DNA of 64,000 nucleotides from Caballeronia novacaledonica. Its GTDB lineage: Bacteria; Pseudomonadota; Gammaproteobacteria; Burkholderiales; Burkholderiaceae. Below the pieces are notes generated by a model. It did no database searches. It was not told the origin of the DNA and worked only from the letters and a program-made list of their open reading frames with translations. Location: the NCBI RefSeq assembly GCF_900258035.1, contig NZ_OGTP01000001.1:434001-498000 (forward strand), given 5' to 3'. Shown piece after piece: positions 51,283 to 62,423 of this stretch. Both the position numbers and the translations under genes were made by a program. The stretch's first letter is position 1. Each line of letters opens with the position of its first letter.

Positions 51283-53682
51283 TCAATCCTTCCAGGTCCA
51301 CTCGCGAATCTCGTCGCGGTCGATGCCTTCCTCGTGCGCGTACCGCACGCTCTCGATGATCTGATTCTTGAGCCATTCCTTCGTATGCGCGCCGCTGCCG
51401 GCGATGCGCGGCACGCGGTCGATCACGTCGATCGCGAGCGTATAGCGATCCACGCCGTTGATGATCGCGAGCTCGAACGGCGTGTTGATATTGCCGCGCT
51501 CGCGATAGCCGTGCACGTGCATGTTCGCGTGATTCGTGCGGTTATAGGTGAGCTTGTGCACGAGCGTCGGGTACGAGTGGAAGTTGAAGATCACCGGTTT
51601 GTCGCGCGTGAAGATCGAATCGAAATCGCGATGCGACAGGCCGTGCGGATGATCCGTGTCCGGCAACAGCCTGAAGAGATCGACGACATTGACGAAGCGG
51701 ATTTTCAGATCCGCGCAATTCGCCTTCAGGATTTCGACGGCCGCGAGCGCTTCCATCGTCGCGATATCGCCTGCGCACGCGATCACGACGTCCGGCTCCT
51801 GGCCCTGATCCGTCGACGCCCAATCCCAGATGCCGATGCCCTTCGCGCAATGCACGATGGCGTCCTTCATGCTCAGATACTGCAAATGCGGCTGTTTGTC
51901 CGCGACGATCACGTTCACGTAATCATGCGTGCGCAGGCAGTGATCCGCGACGCTCAACAGGCAGTTCGCGTCGGGCGGCAGATAAATGCGCACGACGCCC
52001 GGGCTCTTGTTCGTGACGACATCGAGAAAGCCGGGGTCCTGATGCGTGAAGCCGTTGTGATCCTGACGCCACACGAGCGACGTGATGAGCAGATTGATCG
52101 ACGGCACCGGCGCGCGCCAGTCGAGCTCGTTCTTCGCCTTTTCGAGCCACTTCGCGTGCTGATTGAACATCGAGTCGATCACGTGGACGAACGCTTCGTA
52201 TGTCGCGAAAAGGCCGTGGCGGCCGGTCAGCACGTAGCCTTCGAACCAGCCTTCGAGCGTGTGCTCGGAGAGCATCTCCATCACGCGGCCGTCGATGGAC
52301 AGCGCGCCGCCGTCGGCGTCTTCGGGCAGCGTCTGCGCGAGCCAGCGCTTGCCCGACGCTTCGTAGACGCCGTCGAGCTTGTTGCTGGCGGTTTCGTCCG
52401 GGCCGAAGAGACGGAAGCTCGTCATGTTGCGGCGGATCACGTCGCGCAGGAAGGTGGCGAGCACGGCTGTCGGCGACTGATAGACGCTCGCCGCGCGCTT
52501 GAATTCGAACGCGTATTCGCGAATGTCGGGCAAATCGAGCGACCGGCGCAACGCGCCGCCATTCGCATGCGGATTCGCGCTGATGCGTCGCGCGCCTTCG
52601 GGCGCGAGCGCGCGCAGCGTCTCGATCAGGCGGCCGTTTTCGTCGAACAATTCCTCCGGCCGGTAGCTGCGCAGCCACGCTTCCAGCAGCGCGAGATTCC
52701 GGTGATTGCTGGCCGGATCGGCGATCGGCACCTGATGCGAGCGCCAGAAATTCTCGACCTGGTGACCGTCCACTTCCTTCGGCCCGGTCCAGCCCTTCGG
52801 CGTGCGCAGGACGATCATCGGCCAGCGCGGGCGCGTCACGTCTTCCGGATGGGCGCGCGCGTTCGCCTGGATCGCGCGGATATCGGCGATGCAGCGCTCC
52901 AGCGTCGCGGCCATGCGCTGATGCATCGCTTCCGGTTCGTCGCCTTCGACGAAATGCGGCGCGTAGCCATAGCCCTTGAAGAGCGCTTCGAGCTCGTCGT
53001 GCGGAATGCGCGCGAGGATCGTCGGATTGGCGATCTTGTAGCCGTTCAGATGAAGGATCGGCAGCACGGCGCCGTCGGTCGCGGGATTGAGGAACTTGTT
53101 CGAATGCCAGGACGTGGCGAGCGGGCCGGTTTCCGCTTCGCCGTCCCCGACGACCGTCGCGACGATCAGATCCGGATTGTCGAAGGCCGCGCCGAATGAA
53201 TGCGAGAGGCTGTAGCCGAGTTCGCCGCCTTCGTGTATCGATCCCGGCGTTTCCGGCGTGCAATGCGAGCCGATGCCGCCCGGCGACGAAAACGCCCGGA
53301 AGAGTCTGAGCATGCCGCGCTCGTCGGCGCTGCGATCGGGATAGATGTCCGAGTAGTGCTCTTCGAGCCAGGAATTGGCGAGCGTGGCGGGCGCGCCGTG
53401 GCCGGGGCCGGAGACGAACAGCACATTCAGGTCGTCGCGCCTGATGAGCCGGTTCAGATGCACCCACACGAACGACTGGCCGGGATCCGAACCCCAGTGG
53501 CCGAGCAGACGCCGTTTGATGTGCTCGGGCTTGAGCGGCTCGCGCAGCAGCGGATTCGCGCGCAGGTAGATCATGCCGACCGACAGGTAATTGCAGGCCC
53601 GCCAGTAGGCGTCGATGTTCGCGAGGAGGTCGGGGTCGAGCGGCGTGTCGAGAGCGGTCGTGCGAGAGACGTCGTCGTTCAA
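51283..53682 (-). CDS. xfp: Xylulose-5-phosphate/fructose-6-phosphate phosphoketolase
   Basis: A 799-residue thiamine diphosphate enzyme that splits xylulose 5-phosphate (and fructose 6-phosphate) to acetyl phosphate plus glyceraldehyde 3-phosphate (erythrose 4-phosphate). Family blocks: [21 protein letters not shown], the TPP motif [14 protein letters not shown] and, near the C-terminus, [19 protein letters not shown] in parts. The frame is open to 53886 with an ATG, but AAGGAG lies six bases before a TTG at 53682, and the protein starting there (MNDDVSRTT) has normal family length, so I choose TTG. No acetate kinase or phosphotransacetylase gene is adjacent. Divergent from the helicase gene. 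Confidence 0.95.
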   Translation of the reverse strand: MNDDVSRTTALDTPLDPDLLANIDAYWRACNYLSVGMIYLRANPLLREPLKPEHIKRRLLGHWGSDPGQSFVWVHLNRLIRRDDLNVLFVSGPGHGAPATLANSWLEEHYSDIYPDRSADERGMLRLFRAFSSPGGIGSHCTPETPGSIHEGGELGYSLSHSFGAAFDNPDLIVATVVGDGEAETGPLATSWHSNKFLNPATDGAVLPILHLNGYKIANPTILARIPHDELEALFKGYGYAPHFVEGDEPEAMHQRMAATLERCIADIRAIQANARAHPEDVTRPRWPMIVLRTPKGWTGPKEVDGHQVENFWRSHQVPIADPASNHRNLALLEAWLRSYRPEELFDENGRLIETLRALAPEGARRISANPHANGGALRRSLDLPDIREYAFEFKRAASVYQSPTAVLATFLRDVIRRNMTSFRLFGPDETASNKLDGVYEASGKRWLAQTLPEDADGGALSIDGRVMEMLSEHTLEGWFEGYVLTGRHGLFATYEAFVHVIDSMFNQHAKWLEKAKNELDWRAPVPSINLLITSLVWRQDHNGFTHQDPGFLDVVTNKSPGVVRIYLPPDANCLLSVADHCLRTHDYVNVIVADKQPHLQYLSMKDAIVHCAKGIGIWDWASTDQGQEPDVVIACAGDIATMEALAAVEILKANCADLKIRFVNVVDLFRLLPDTDHPHGLSHRDFDSIFTRDKPVIFNFHSYPTLVHKLTYNRTNHANMHVHGYRERGNINTPFELAIINGVDRYTLAIDVIDRVPRIAGSGAHTKEWLKNQIIESVRYAHEEGIDRDEIREWTWKD

Positions 53683-53905
53683 TTGCTTCTCCTTGACAAG
53701 TGGAAGGATCGGTCGAGCGTCGCGCGTGCGGATTGGCGCAAGACAGAGTCCCGCGCGTGGTGCAATGATCGGAAATGTTTGTGGCGTTATGTTGGCAGGG
53801 CGGTGCGGCATCGACGCCCGCGACGTCGCCCGGACGCTTCGGCGGGCGCCTGCACAGAAATTCTTACGCAATACGTCATTTCTCAAGCGCTCATAAAATG
53901 TCCGG

Positions 53906-56900
53906 ATGACCCGAAAATCCGCTTTTGCGACCGACGCCTTCCAGGGCTTTCATCCCGCCGTCGCCGGCTGGTTCCGCTCGCGCTTTCCCGCGCCGACGCC
54001 CGCGCAGGCGCGCGCATGGCCGCTCGTCCACGCGCGCCGCTCGACGCTCGTCGCCGCGCCGACGGGCTCCGGCAAGACGCTGACCGCGTTTCTCGCCGCC
54101 ATCGACGAACTCGTGCGCGACGGCGTCGCGCTCGGCGGGACGCTGCCGGACGAGACGCGCGTCGTGTACGTGTCGCCGCTGAAGGCGCTGTCGAACGACA
54201 TTCACGTGAATCTGGAGGAACCGCTCGCGGGAATCGCCCAGACGCTGCGCGACGCCGGCGTGGCCGCGCCCGAGATCCGCGCGGCCGTGCGCACCGGCGA
54301 CACGACGCAGCAGGAGCGCAACGCGGTGAAGAAGCGCCCGCCGCATATTCTCGTGACGACGCCCGAATCGCTCTATGTGCTGCTTTCGTCGGATTCGGGA
54401 CGCGCGATGCTGTCGGCCACGCGCACCGTGATCGTCGACGAAATTCATGCGGTCGCGGGCAGCAAGCGCGGCTCGCACCTGAGCCTTTCGCTCGCGCGGC
54501 TCGACGCGCTGTGCGAGGACGCGGGCGGCGAGCGGCCGGTGCGCGTCGGATTGTCGGCGACGCAAAAGCCGATCGAGCGGGTCGCGAAGTTTCTCGTCGG
54601 TGAAAACGAGCCGTGCGAAATCGTCGACGTGGGCCACGTGCGCGCGCGCGATCTCGCGCTCGACATTCCGCCGATGCCGCTCGAAGCGATCATGTCGAAC
54701 GATACGTGGGAGCGCGTCTACGACCGCCTCGCGGAACTCGCGGGGCAGCATCGCACGACGCTCGTCTTCGTCAACACGCGCCGCATGGCCGAGCGCGCGG
54801 CGCGGCATCTGACCGAGCGTCTCGGCAAGGACGCGGTCGCGGCGCATCACGGCAGTCTCGCGCGGGAGCATCGGCTGGACGCGGAGCAGCGGCTCAAGCG
54901 CGGCGAATTGCGCGTGCTGATCGCAACCGCCTCGCTGGAACTGGGCATCGATATCGGCGATGTCGATCTCGTCTGCCAGATCGGCTCGCCCGGTTCGATA
55001 GGCGCGTTCCTGCAGCGCGTCGGGCGCTCGGGGCATCACGTGGGCGGCACGCCGAAAGGGCGGCTTTTCCCGACGTCGCGCGACGATCTCATCGAATGCG
55101 CGGCGTTGCTCGATTGCGTGCGGCGCGTCGAGCTCGACGCGCTGACCATTCCGCGCGCGCCGCTCGACGTGCTCGCGCAGCAGATCACCGCCGAAGTCGC
55201 GTGCCGGGAGTGGGGCGAAGACGCGCTTTTCGAGCGCATCACGCGCGCGTATCCGTACGCGACGCTCGACCGCGCCCATTACGAGGCGGTGCTGCGCACG
55301 CTCGCGGAAGGCTATACCGGGCGGCAGGGCGTGCGCGCGGCTTACGTGCATCGCGATGCCGTCTCGCGCACGCTGCGCGGCCGGCGCGGCGGCAAGCTGA
55401 CGGCGGTGACATCGGGCGGCGCCATTCCCGACAACGCCGATTTCGCCGTGATCCTCGAGCCGCAGGGCTTGCAGATCGGCACGGTGAACGAGGATTTCGC
55501 CGTCGAAAGCCTCGCGGGCGATATTTTTCAACTGGGCAATACGTCGTATCGGATCATGCGGGTGGAAGGCGGGCGCGTGCGCGTGGAGAACGCCAACGGC
55601 CAGCCGCCGAACATCCCGTTCTGGCTCGGCGAAGCGCCGGGCCGCAGCGACGAGCTTTCTCACGCGATCTCGCGTCTGCGCGCGGATATCGACGCGCGCC
55701 TCGATGACGGCGTCGATGCCGCCGTCGCCTGGCTCGCACGGGAAAGCGGCATCGCGCTCGAAGCGGCGCGGCAGATCGTCGATTATCTGGCGCGCTCGCG
55801 CGCCGCGCTCACCGTGCTGCCGACGCAGGACACGCTCGTCATGGAGCGCTTCTTCGACGAATCCGGCGGCACGCAGCTCGTCATCCACGCGCCGTTCGGC
55901 AGCCGCGTGAATCGCGCGTGGGGCCTCGCGCTGCGCAAGCGCTTTTGCCGCACGTTCAACTTCGAATTGCAGGCGGCGGCGACCGAAGACGCGATCGTGC
56001 TCTCTCTGACGGGCAGCCACAGCTTCGCGCTCGACGACGTGTGGCGCTATCTGAAGTCCGCGACGGCGGAACACGTGCTGATCCAGGCGCTGCTCGACGC
56101 GCCGCTTTTCGGCGTGCGCTGGCGCTGGAACGCGACCAATTCGCTTGCGCTGCCGCGCTACACGGGCGGGCGCAAGGTCGCGCCGCAACTGCAGCGCATG
56201 AAAAGCGAGGACCTGCTCGCGGCCGTGTTTCCGGATCAGGTCGCGTGCGCGGAGAACATCGCGGGCGAGCGCGACGTGCCGGCGCATCCGCTCGTCGAGC
56301 AAACCATCGACGATTGTCTGCACGACGCAATGGACAGCGACGCGTGGCTCGCGCTTCTGCGACGCATCGAAGCGGGTGGCGTGCGGCTCGTCACGCGCGA
56401 ACTGCCCGCGCCGTCGCCGCTCGCCGCGGAGATTCTGTCGGCGCGACCCTACGCGTTCCTCGACGATGCGCCGATCGAAGAGCGCCGCACGCAGGCCGTG
56501 CTCGCGCGCCGCTGGACCGATCCGCAATCCGCCGGCGATCTCGGCGCGCTCGATCCCGAAGCGATCGCGAGCGTGCGCGACGAGGCGTGGCCCGACGTCA
56601 CCAGCGCCGACGAAATGCACGAGGCGCTGACGACGCTCGCCTGCATCGCCGAAAGCGAAGCGCAGCGCAGCCCGCAATGGTCCGCATGGCTCGATTCGCT
56701 GGCCCGCTCCGGCCGCGCGACGCGGCTGAGGATCGCGGAGCGCGACGCGCTGTGGACGCCCGTCGAGCGTCTTTCCTGCGTGCGCGCCGTCTACGAGCAC
56801 GCGCCGATGGATCCCGCGCTGCATCCGCCGCCCGGCTTCGACGACGCCTGGTCGCCCGACGATGCGCTCGTCGAAATCGTGCGCGCGCGCTTGTCGGGCT

Positions 56901-58273
56901 TTGGGCCGCTGACGGTGCCGGAGATCGCGCGTCCGCTCGCGCTGCCCGCATCGGCGATCGCACTCGCGTTGACGCGGCTCGAAGCGCAGGGCTACGTGAT
57001 GCGCGGCCGATTCACGCCCGGCGCACAGGCCGAGGAATGGTGCGAGCGGCATCTGCTCGCGCGGATTCATCGCTATACGGTGCGGCGGCTGCGTCGCGAA
57101 ATCGAGCCGGTCGAGCGGCAGGACTTCATGCGCTTTCTGCTCGAATGGCAGCGCGTCGCGCCCGAATCCCACGGCGAGGGCCGCGACGCGCTCGCCGCCG
57201 TGCTGGAGCAGCTCGAAGGATTCGAAGCGCCCGCCGTCGCGTGGGAGGACGAGATTCTGCCGGCGCGTATCGCCGATTATTCCGGCATGTGGCTCGACGA
57301 TCTCTGCCGCGCGGGCAAGCTCGTGTGGACGCGCCCGGCGGGACGCTCGCGCGCGTCGGGCGGTCCGGTGCGCGGCACGCCGATCGTGCTGTTGCCGCGT
57401 CGTCACCTCGACGCGTGGAACGGGCTCATGCGTCCGGACGAAGCGCCGCAGTTGTCGTCGCGCGCGGAGCGCGTGTTCGATGCGCTGAACGCCCACGGCG
57501 CGATGTTCTTCGACGAGCTTCTCGCCGACGTGCGGCTCTTGCGGACCGAACTCGAAGACGCGCTCGGCGAACTCGTCGCGCTCGGGCTCGTCAACGCCGA
57601 CAGCTTCGCGGGCCTGCGCGCGCTCCTCGCGCCGGCGGCGAAGCGCAACGCGTTCGCGCGCCGTCCGCGGCGCGGCGGACTGTTCATCGGCGGAATGGAC
57701 GACGCCGGGCGCTGGGCGCTCCTGCGCCGCGCGAAGCCGGACGACGCGCGCGGCGAAGGCGATCTGGAGCACGTCGCGCTGACGCTGTTGCGGCGCTATG
57801 GCGTCGTGTTCTGGCGGCTCCTGGAGCGCGAGGCCGAATGGCTGCCGCCGTGGCGCGACCTGCTGCGCGTGTTTCACCGGCTGGAAGCGCGCGGCGAGAT
57901 TCGCGGCGGGCGTTTCGTCGCCGGGCTCGCGGGCGAGCAGTTCGCGCTGCCCGACGCGGTGCCGCTCCTGCGCGACATGCGCAAACGGCCGAAGGACGGC
58001 GCGTTCGTCGCGCTTTCGGCGGTCGATCCGCTCAATCTCGCCGGCACCTTGCTGCCGGGCGAGAAAGTGCCGGCGCTCGCGGGCAATCGCGTGCTGTATC
58101 TCGACGGCGTGCCTGTCGGCGCGGTGGTCGCGGGCAAGACGCGCTATTTCGGCGATATCGAAGGGGAAGGGCGCGAACGCGTTCGGCTCGCGCTCGTCAA
58201 GCGCACGGCGCATTCGCTCGGGACATCGGTTGGACGCGGGATTGAAGCAGCGAGGGACGCGATCCCTCGCTGA
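53906..58273 (+). CDS. lhr: ATP-dependent DNA helicase, Lhr type
   Basis: A 1455-residue superfamily 2 helicase. Walker A APTGSGKT (51-58), DEIH box (178-181), SATQKP (motif III) and the C-terminal RecA motif QRVGRSGH are all present, followed by the Lhr winged helix and a very long C-terminal extension with the DUF4910/alkZ-like [24 protein letters not shown]-type block (seen as [19 protein letters not shown]). This architecture (large helicase related to long-form Lhr) acts in DNA repair. Length is normal for the long form. It starts after a 223-base divergent region. Confidence 0.95.
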   Translation: MTRKSAFATDAFQGFHPAVAGWFRSRFPAPTPAQARAWPLVHARRSTLVAAPTGSGKTLTAFLAAIDELVRDGVALGGTLPDETRVVYVSPLKALSNDIHVNLEEPLAGIAQTLRDAGVAAPEIRAAVRTGDTTQQERNAVKKRPPHILVTTPESLYVLLSSDSGRAMLSATRTVIVDEIHAVAGSKRGSHLSLSLARLDALCEDAGGERPVRVGLSATQKPIERVAKFLVGENEPCEIVDVGHVRARDLALDIPPMPLEAIMSNDTWERVYDRLAELAGQHRTTLVFVNTRRMAERAARHLTERLGKDAVAAHHGSLAREHRLDAEQRLKRGELRVLIATASLELGIDIGDVDLVCQIGSPGSIGAFLQRVGRSGHHVGGTPKGRLFPTSRDDLIECAALLDCVRRVELDALTIPRAPLDVLAQQITAEVACREWGEDALFERITRAYPYATLDRAHYEAVLRTLAEGYTGRQGVRAAYVHRDAVSRTLRGRRGGKLTAVTSGGAIPDNADFAVILEPQGLQIGTVNEDFAVESLAGDIFQLGNTSYRIMRVEGGRVRVENANGQPPNIPFWLGEAPGRSDELSHAISRLRADIDARLDDGVDAAVAWLARESGIALEAARQIVDYLARSRAALTVLPTQDTLVMERFFDESGGTQLVIHAPFGSRVNRAWGLALRKRFCRTFNFELQAAATEDAIVLSLTGSHSFALDDVWRYLKSATAEHVLIQALLDAPLFGVRWRWNATNSLALPRYTGGRKVAPQLQRMKSEDLLAAVFPDQVACAENIAGERDVPAHPLVEQTIDDCLHDAMDSDAWLALLRRIEAGGVRLVTRELPAPSPLAAEILSARPYAFLDDAPIEERRTQAVLARRWTDPQSAGDLGALDPEAIASVRDEAWPDVTSADEMHEALTTLACIAESEAQRSPQWSAWLDSLARSGRATRLRIAERDALWTPVERLSCVRAVYEHAPMDPALHPPPGFDDAWSPDDALVEIVRARLSGFGPLTVPEIARPLALPASAIALALTRLEAQGYVMRGRFTPGAQAEEWCERHLLARIHRYTVRRLRREIEPVERQDFMRFLLEWQRVAPESHGEGRDALAAVLEQLEGFEAPAVAWEDEILPARIADYSGMWLDDLCRAGKLVWTRPAGRSRASGGPVRGTPIVLLPRRHLDAWNGLMRPDEAPQLSSRAERVFDALNAHGAMFFDELLADVRLLRTELEDALGELVALGLVNADSFAGLRALLAPAAKRNAFARRPRRGGLFIGGMDDAGRWALLRRAKPDDARGEGDLEHVALTLLRRYGVVFWRLLEREAEWLPPWRDLLRVFHRLEARGEIRGGRFVAGLAGEQFALPDAVPLLRDMRKRPKDGAFVALSAVDPLNLAGTLLPGEKVPALAGNRVLYLDGVPVGAVVAGKTRYFGDIEGEGRERVRLALVKRTAHSLGTSVGRGIEAARDAIPR

Positions 58274-58282
58274 AGGCAGACG

Positions 58283-58504
58283 CTACTTCTTCGTGACGAT
58301 CTTGGTCGTGAACGGCCCGGTCTGCGCGGCCGGCACGTCCTTCACCGGCACGCCCGGATAGTCGACGACACGATTCGTGTTCGACGCCGGGCGGATGCGA
58401 AACGACGCCCGCACGCCATCGCGCGCGCCGCCGACGATCGTATGCATCGCCTGTCTGTCGAGTTCGACGCTGTCGGCGAGATCCCTGATTTTGAGGACAG
58501 CCAT
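58283..58504 (-). CDS. Small protein with double-glycine leader-like N-terminus
   Basis: A 73-residue protein. GGAGG eight bases before the ATG at 58504 supports the start; the longer frame lacks one. Residues 1-26, MAVLKIRDLADSVELDRQAM with HTIVGG after it, match the amphipathic leader pattern (ELDRxAMxxIxGG) seen before double-Gly cleavage sites of exported peptides. The remaining 47 residues are basic and hydrophilic (ARDGVRASFRIRP, ending FTTKIVTKK) with no Cys. No C39-peptidase transporter or modifying enzyme is near. A peptide precursor is an inference; a stand-alone small protein is the alternative. Convergent with the helicase gene, nine bases apart. Confidence 0.7.
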   Translation of the reverse strand: MAVLKIRDLADSVELDRQAMHTIVGGARDGVRASFRIRPASNTNRVVDYPGVPVKDVPAAQTGPFTTKIVTKK

Positions 58505-58901
58505 GGATGTTTCCTCCAGAAAGGGGAGTCGTAGTCGAGTATAGACAATGTGCTTGCCGCACCGCCCATACATCGGATGGCAAACGCCGATGGCGGCAAA
58601 AGCGTAAGCCTTCTGCCGCGAGGACGTTCGCATCATCTAATGCGAAAGCCGTGCCTGGCTTGGGCGATTCCGCAAGCCGTTGATTTTGCTGAATTTTGAT
58701 CGAACCGCTGCGCACGCTTAGCCGCTGCGACGCCAACACTTGCCGTCGATGTGTCGGTCTCCGAACGACATGTGCGCGATACCGCTCATGATCGAAAACG
58801 CCATTTGCGAAAGCGTGATGTGAAGGCTAGTATCGAACGAGCACCGGGCTTATGTTACGACAAGTATTTTCGTTCGATTGGAGACGCATCGCGACGCACA
58901 G
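58505..58901. other. Divergent region before the kinase gene
   Basis: 397 bases with no supported gene. It must carry the promoter of the 73-residue gene (minus) and of the kinase gene (plus). An AT-richer patch lies at 58670-58700 and another at 58855-58880; no reliable -35/-10 pair was found by eye. Confidence 0.45.
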
Positions 58902-61046
58902 ATGACAAGTTTTGCGCAAGCGATTCGTACTTATCGGGGCGACGGCGGGTCGCGCGACGAGTTCTTCGCGGGAGTGGACGGCGCACTGGCGACCGAGCAG
59001 ACTCCGGCGAAGCGGCTCATGGAAATCCTCGACGAGGAGCATGCGGCGCAACCGTTGCCTCCCGACATCTATGCGGCCATTCGCCGCCGCATCGAGCACG
59101 CGGCGCGCATGCGCCCGGACGCCGATTCCCCCACGGGCCCCGCGAGCCGCGACGAAACCCGTCTGCAGACCGCGCCGGGCTTTGCGCCGCCGCCCTCGCG
59201 CGATCCGAGCAGCGGCACCGGCAGCCAGGCGACGCAGGTGATCGTCGATCACGATCAGCAGATGAAAGGCGTCGGCGACACGCTCAACAGCCGCTTCGTG
59301 CTGGAAGAATGTCTCGGCATCGGCGGGATGGGCACCGTCTACAAGGCGCTCGACCTGCGCAAGCTGGAAGCGTCGGACCGGCGCCCGTATGTCGCGATCA
59401 AGGTGCTGAATCTCCAGTTTCGCGGCAATCCGAAGTCGCTGATCGCGTTGCAGCGCGAGGCGCGCAAGGCGCAACAGCTTGCGCACCGGAACATCGTCAC
59501 TGTTTACGATTTCGACCGCGACGGCCAGATCGTCTACCTGACGATGGAATATCTCTCCGGCCAGCCGCTGTCCCGATTGCTTCGGAACCCGAATTTCAAG
59601 GGCATGCCGTTCGCCGAAGTCTTTCCGATCTTCAAGGGCATGGCCAACGCGCTCGCCTACGCGCACGAGCGCGGTTTCGTTCACTGCGATTTCAAGCCGG
59701 CCAACGTTTTTCTGACCGATACGTCGGAAGTGAAAGTGATCGATTTCGGGATTTCGCGCGTCATTCAGCGGCCCGAGGAAGAGACCGAGGCGACCGTCTT
59801 CGATCCCGGCAGTCTCGGCGCGATGACCCCGGCGTACGCGAGCCCGGAGATGATGGAGCATCGCGAACCCGATCCGCGCGACGACATCTACGCGCTCGGC
59901 TGCATCACGTATGAACTGCTGACCGGCAAACATCCGTTCGATCGCGTGCCCGCGTTGCAGGCGAGGAGCGCGGGCATGAAGCCGCAGCGCCCCGAGCATC
60001 TCGGCAACCGGCAGTGGAAAGCGCTGAAAGCCGCGCTCGCGTTCGAGCGCGAGGCGCGCACGCCGAGCGTCGTGCAATTCCTCGAGGAAATCGCCGAGGA
60101 GCACGCCGCGCCCGCCACCGGCCGCAAGGCGAAAAAGAGCGCCGCGCCGAAGCTCGCGATCGGCGCGGCGGCGGTCGTGGCGGCGTTGATCGCCGGGGCG
60201 GGCTATTACTTCTACGAGCAGTCGGGACGCGGCGAGGAGACCGCGCGCGAAGCGCCGCCGTCCTCATCCGAAGGCAGCGCCACGGGCACGGTGACCCAGC
60301 ACGCGCCGGAAAAAGCCGCGCCGGCTTCCGCCGTGGCGATCACGCCCGCGGTGCCGCCGCGGCCCATTCCCGAACTGACGATGGCCGCCGTCACGCCCGT
60401 GCTCGCGAGCGTGCCGTGTTCGGCGCTGGTCGCTTCGGTGCACGATCAGACCGTCGACGTGCAGGGCTTCGTATCGCAGAAATACGGGCTCGCGCGGCTG
60501 AAGGATGCGCTCGGCCGCGTGCCCGGCGTGAAGACCACGAACTTCGGCGTGCAGCAGGTCGCCGACGACAAATGCGATCTGCTCAAGGTATTCGCGCCGT
60601 TCTGGACGGCCAACCGGCAGTCGGGCAGGCCGGCGTCGGTGCACACGCGTTCGCGCGCGACGCGCCTCACCGAGGGCGATCCGCTCATCATCGACTTGAT
60701 GACGCCGGCGTTCGAGTCGTACGTCAACGTCGATTACTTCATGCTCGACGGCAGCGTCGTGCATCTGCTGCCCAACGCGCGCTCGCGCGACAACCAGGCG
60801 CCGGCGAACTACACGGCCACCATCGGCACCATGGGCGATTGGGTCGTCGGCAAGCCGTTCGGCTCGGAGATGATCGTGCTGACGGTCACGCCCGCGCCGC
60901 TCTTCGATTCGGCGCGCCCCGACAGCGAGGCGAAGCCCGACTACCTGCGCGCCGTCGAGAAGCGCCTCACCGCGCTCGCGGGCAAGTATGGCCACGACCG
61001 CGTGGCCGTCGATATTTTTCAGATCACGACGCAGGGCAAGAAATAA
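58902..61046 (+). CDS. Membrane Ser/Thr protein kinase with C-terminal DUF4384-like domain
   Basis: A 714-residue Hanks-type kinase. An N-terminal extension (1-125) precedes the kinase domain: P-loop GIGGMGTVYK (139-148), VAIK Lys167, HCD (261-263) in place of HRD, within HCDFKPANV, DFG (281-283). A membrane helix at about 417-438 exports a C-terminal sensor-like region; FWTANRQ and GDPLIIDLMTPAFESYVNVDY, cut short here, and HLLPNA look like DUF4384. Cys in place of Arg makes it a non-RD kinase. The ATG at 58902 lacks a close ribosome site; a TTG 24 bases upstream has none either. Ends in a hairpin shared with the convergent phasin gene. Substrates unknown. Confidence 0.9.
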   Translation: MTSFAQAIRTYRGDGGSRDEFFAGVDGALATEQTPAKRLMEILDEEHAAQPLPPDIYAAIRRRIEHAARMRPDADSPTGPASRDETRLQTAPGFAPPPSRDPSSGTGSQATQVIVDHDQQMKGVGDTLNSRFVLEECLGIGGMGTVYKALDLRKLEASDRRPYVAIKVLNLQFRGNPKSLIALQREARKAQQLAHRNIVTVYDFDRDGQIVYLTMEYLSGQPLSRLLRNPNFKGMPFAEVFPIFKGMANALAYAHERGFVHCDFKPANVFLTDTSEVKVIDFGISRVIQRPEEETEATVFDPGSLGAMTPAYASPEMMEHREPDPRDDIYALGCITYELLTGKHPFDRVPALQARSAGMKPQRPEHLGNRQWKALKAALAFEREARTPSVVQFLEEIAEEHAAPATGRKAKKSAAPKLAIGAAAVVAALIAGAGYYFYEQSGRGEETAREAPPSSSEGSATGTVTQHAPEKAAPASAVAITPAVPPRPIPELTMAAVTPVLASVPCSALVASVHDQTVDVQGFVSQKYGLARLKDALGRVPGVKTTNFGVQQVADDKCDLLKVFAPFWTANRQSGRPASVHTRSRATRLTEGDPLIIDLMTPAFESYVNVDYFMLDGSVVHLLPNARSRDNQAPANYTATIGTMGDWVVGKPFGSEMIVLTVTPAPLFDSARPDSEAKPDYLRAVEKRLTALAGKYGHDRVAVDIFQITTQGKK

Positions 61047-61092
61047 GGCCCGTCCCGCGCATGTGGATCATCCACGCGGGAGGCCGGGCCTT
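61045..61092. terminator. Bidirectional terminator-like hairpin
   Basis: AAGGCCCG and CCCGCG (61045-61060) pair with CGCGGGA, GGCCGGGCCTT (61075-61092) in one long imperfect stem between the kinase and phasin genes, whose ends converge. T tracts on both sides are short. Confidence 0.65.
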
Positions 61093-61109
61093 GTCGGGAA
61101 GAAGCGAGG

Positions 61110-61532
61110 TCAGGTTTTGGGCTTCTCGATAGTCGCTTTCAGTTCCTTCAGGGCGTCTTCCATGCGCTTGCTGACGAGCGCATACGCTTCCGCCTGAGTC
61201 TGCTGCGTCGTGCGCGCGATGTCCTGCATGTCGGCGAGCGCGTTGTGCAGCACGCGTTGCACGACTTCGTTCGCGTTGAATGGAGGTTGCGTCGACGTAT
61301 TGGCGAATTGCTTCGCGATGGATTCCAGATCGCTCAAGGTCCGGCGCAGGATTTCGACTTGTTTGTCGCGCAGCGCTTCCATGCCGCCGAACGCGACGCG
61401 ATTGGTCGCCGCGAGCGCTTCGACGTCCTTGCGCCGCGATTCCATGATCGCGGTGACGTCGAACCCAGGAAGCTGATACTGCTGGAACATGGCGGCAAAC
61501 TGGCTGAACGGATCGCTGAAATTTTGATTCAT
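61110..61532 (-). CDS. Phasin family protein
   Basis: A 140-residue phasin, coating polyhydroxyalkanoate granules. Phasin_2-type pattern: FQQYQLPGFDVTAIMESRRKDVEALAATN in parts, then long amphipathic helices (QVEILRRTLSDLESIAKQF, ALADMQDIARTTQQTQAEAYAL). GGGGAGGCACC before the ATG at 61532 fixes the start. It is a single gene; no phaC, phaA or phaB is in the window. One of several phasins is usual in Burkholderiaceae. Confidence 0.92.
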   Translation of the reverse strand: MNQNFSDPFSQFAAMFQQYQLPGFDVTAIMESRRKDVEALAATNRVAFGGMEALRDKQVEILRRTLSDLESIAKQFANTSTQPPFNANEVVQRVLHNALADMQDIARTTQQTQAEAYALVSKRMEDALKELKATIEKPKT

Positions 61533-61841
61533 GGTGCCTCCCCAGGGTTCTGTTGGTCGAATGCGAGCCATTCTTGCGGGCGAAGGCGAGGATGGCCCGG
61601 GCAGCATGCGCCGTGTGCGCGAAATCATGCCAACGCGCGCCAGCACCTGATACTACCAATATAAGCGCCGGAAATGGGGCAAGGGAAAACACCAGAACGA
61701 GCGATCGTGTCGCGGCCGCGTTTTCTCGCGATTGATGCAGGTCAACGCTCGCCGCGCCGGGCCGACGACCATGAATTATGGCGGCGCAATATCGGCGTGC
61801 AGCGCGGGCGGCCGAGGCCGCCCGACGGTCGGGAGAAGATC

Positions 61842-62033
61842 ATGATCAGGGGTGAAGGGCGCATCGTCGCGGCCTTGGGCGCCGTGTTCGTGACGCTGGG
61901 CGGCATCAATGCCGCGTTGCGCGGCCTGCTCTTCGACGAGACGGCCGTGATGTACTACGGCGTCCTCGCGATTCTGATCGGCGCTGCGTCGTTCGTCGTG
62001 ATGCTCACACCGTTGCCGGGCGACGAGCCCTGA
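61842..62033 (+). CDS. Small membrane protein, 63 residues
   Basis: A short hydrophobic protein with two predicted membrane helices (about 8-27 and 36-55; VAALGAVFVTLGGINAAL, YYGVLAILIGAASFVVML). GGGAGAAGATC before the ATG supports this start, which is much shorter than the open frame. Its hairpin topology and Pro-rich end (TPLPGDEP) fit small inner-membrane proteins of unknown role. Its stop is 15 bases from that of the convergent gene at 62049. Confidence 0.7.
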   Translation: MIRGEGRIVAALGAVFVTLGGINAALRGLLFDETAVMYYGVLAILIGAASFVVMLTPLPGDEP

Positions 62034-62048
62034 GATCGCGTCCTTCGA

Positions 62049-62423
62049 TCAGATTCCCTCCTCGCCCGCGAAAACGCCGCGCTCCGCCCTGATCTGTTCG
62101 CGGTCGATGCACTGCACGTGCCAGCGTCCGGTGCTTTTTGCCGTTGCGCCGTCCACATACCAGAGCACGCGTCCAGCAAGGCCTTCACATGGGCCGCCGG
62201 GAGCATCGACGTCGAGGCGTTCCAGCACGCAGATGGGATCGCCGACGTGCTGGTCGCAGATCATCGTGCCGTTCAATCCCGAACGCAGGCCGCCCCAGTC
62301 CGGCACTTCCACCGCCTGATGTCCTTCGCGTGACCATCGGCGGGTTTCCTTGTCGAGCCACAGGATGGCGTAGGCCGCCGACGGAGCGCCTTCGAAGCCA
62401 TCCAGCTTGACCGTGATACGCAT
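62049..62423 (-). CDS. Hypothetical protein, 124 residues
   Basis: Soluble acidic protein I do not recognise. GGAGG five bases before the ATG at 62423 selects MRITVKLDGFEG as the start over the upstream Met. Contains DKETRRWSREGHQAVEVPDW, MICDQHVGDPICVLERL, RWHVQCIDREQIRAERG. Several Cys and Asp residues but no known metal motif. Single gene; the 556-base region upstream separates it from the Crp/Fnr gene. Confidence 0.65.
   Translation of the reverse strand: MRITVKLDGFEGAPSAAYAILWLDKETRRWSREGHQAVEVPDWGGLRSGLNGTMICDQHVGDPICVLERLDVDAPGGPCEGLAGRVLWYVDGATAKSTGRWHVQCIDREQIRAERGVFAGEEGI

Noticed and set aside
51253-53199. A 648-codon plus-strand frame opposite phosphoketolase
   Set aside because: Shadow of a strongly conserved gene.
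53891-58213. A 1440-codon open frame antisense to lhr
   Set aside because: High GC makes long antisense frames common. Its translation is a monotonous Arg/Ala/Glu/His mixture without any fold motif, while the plus-strand frame carries all helicase motifs.
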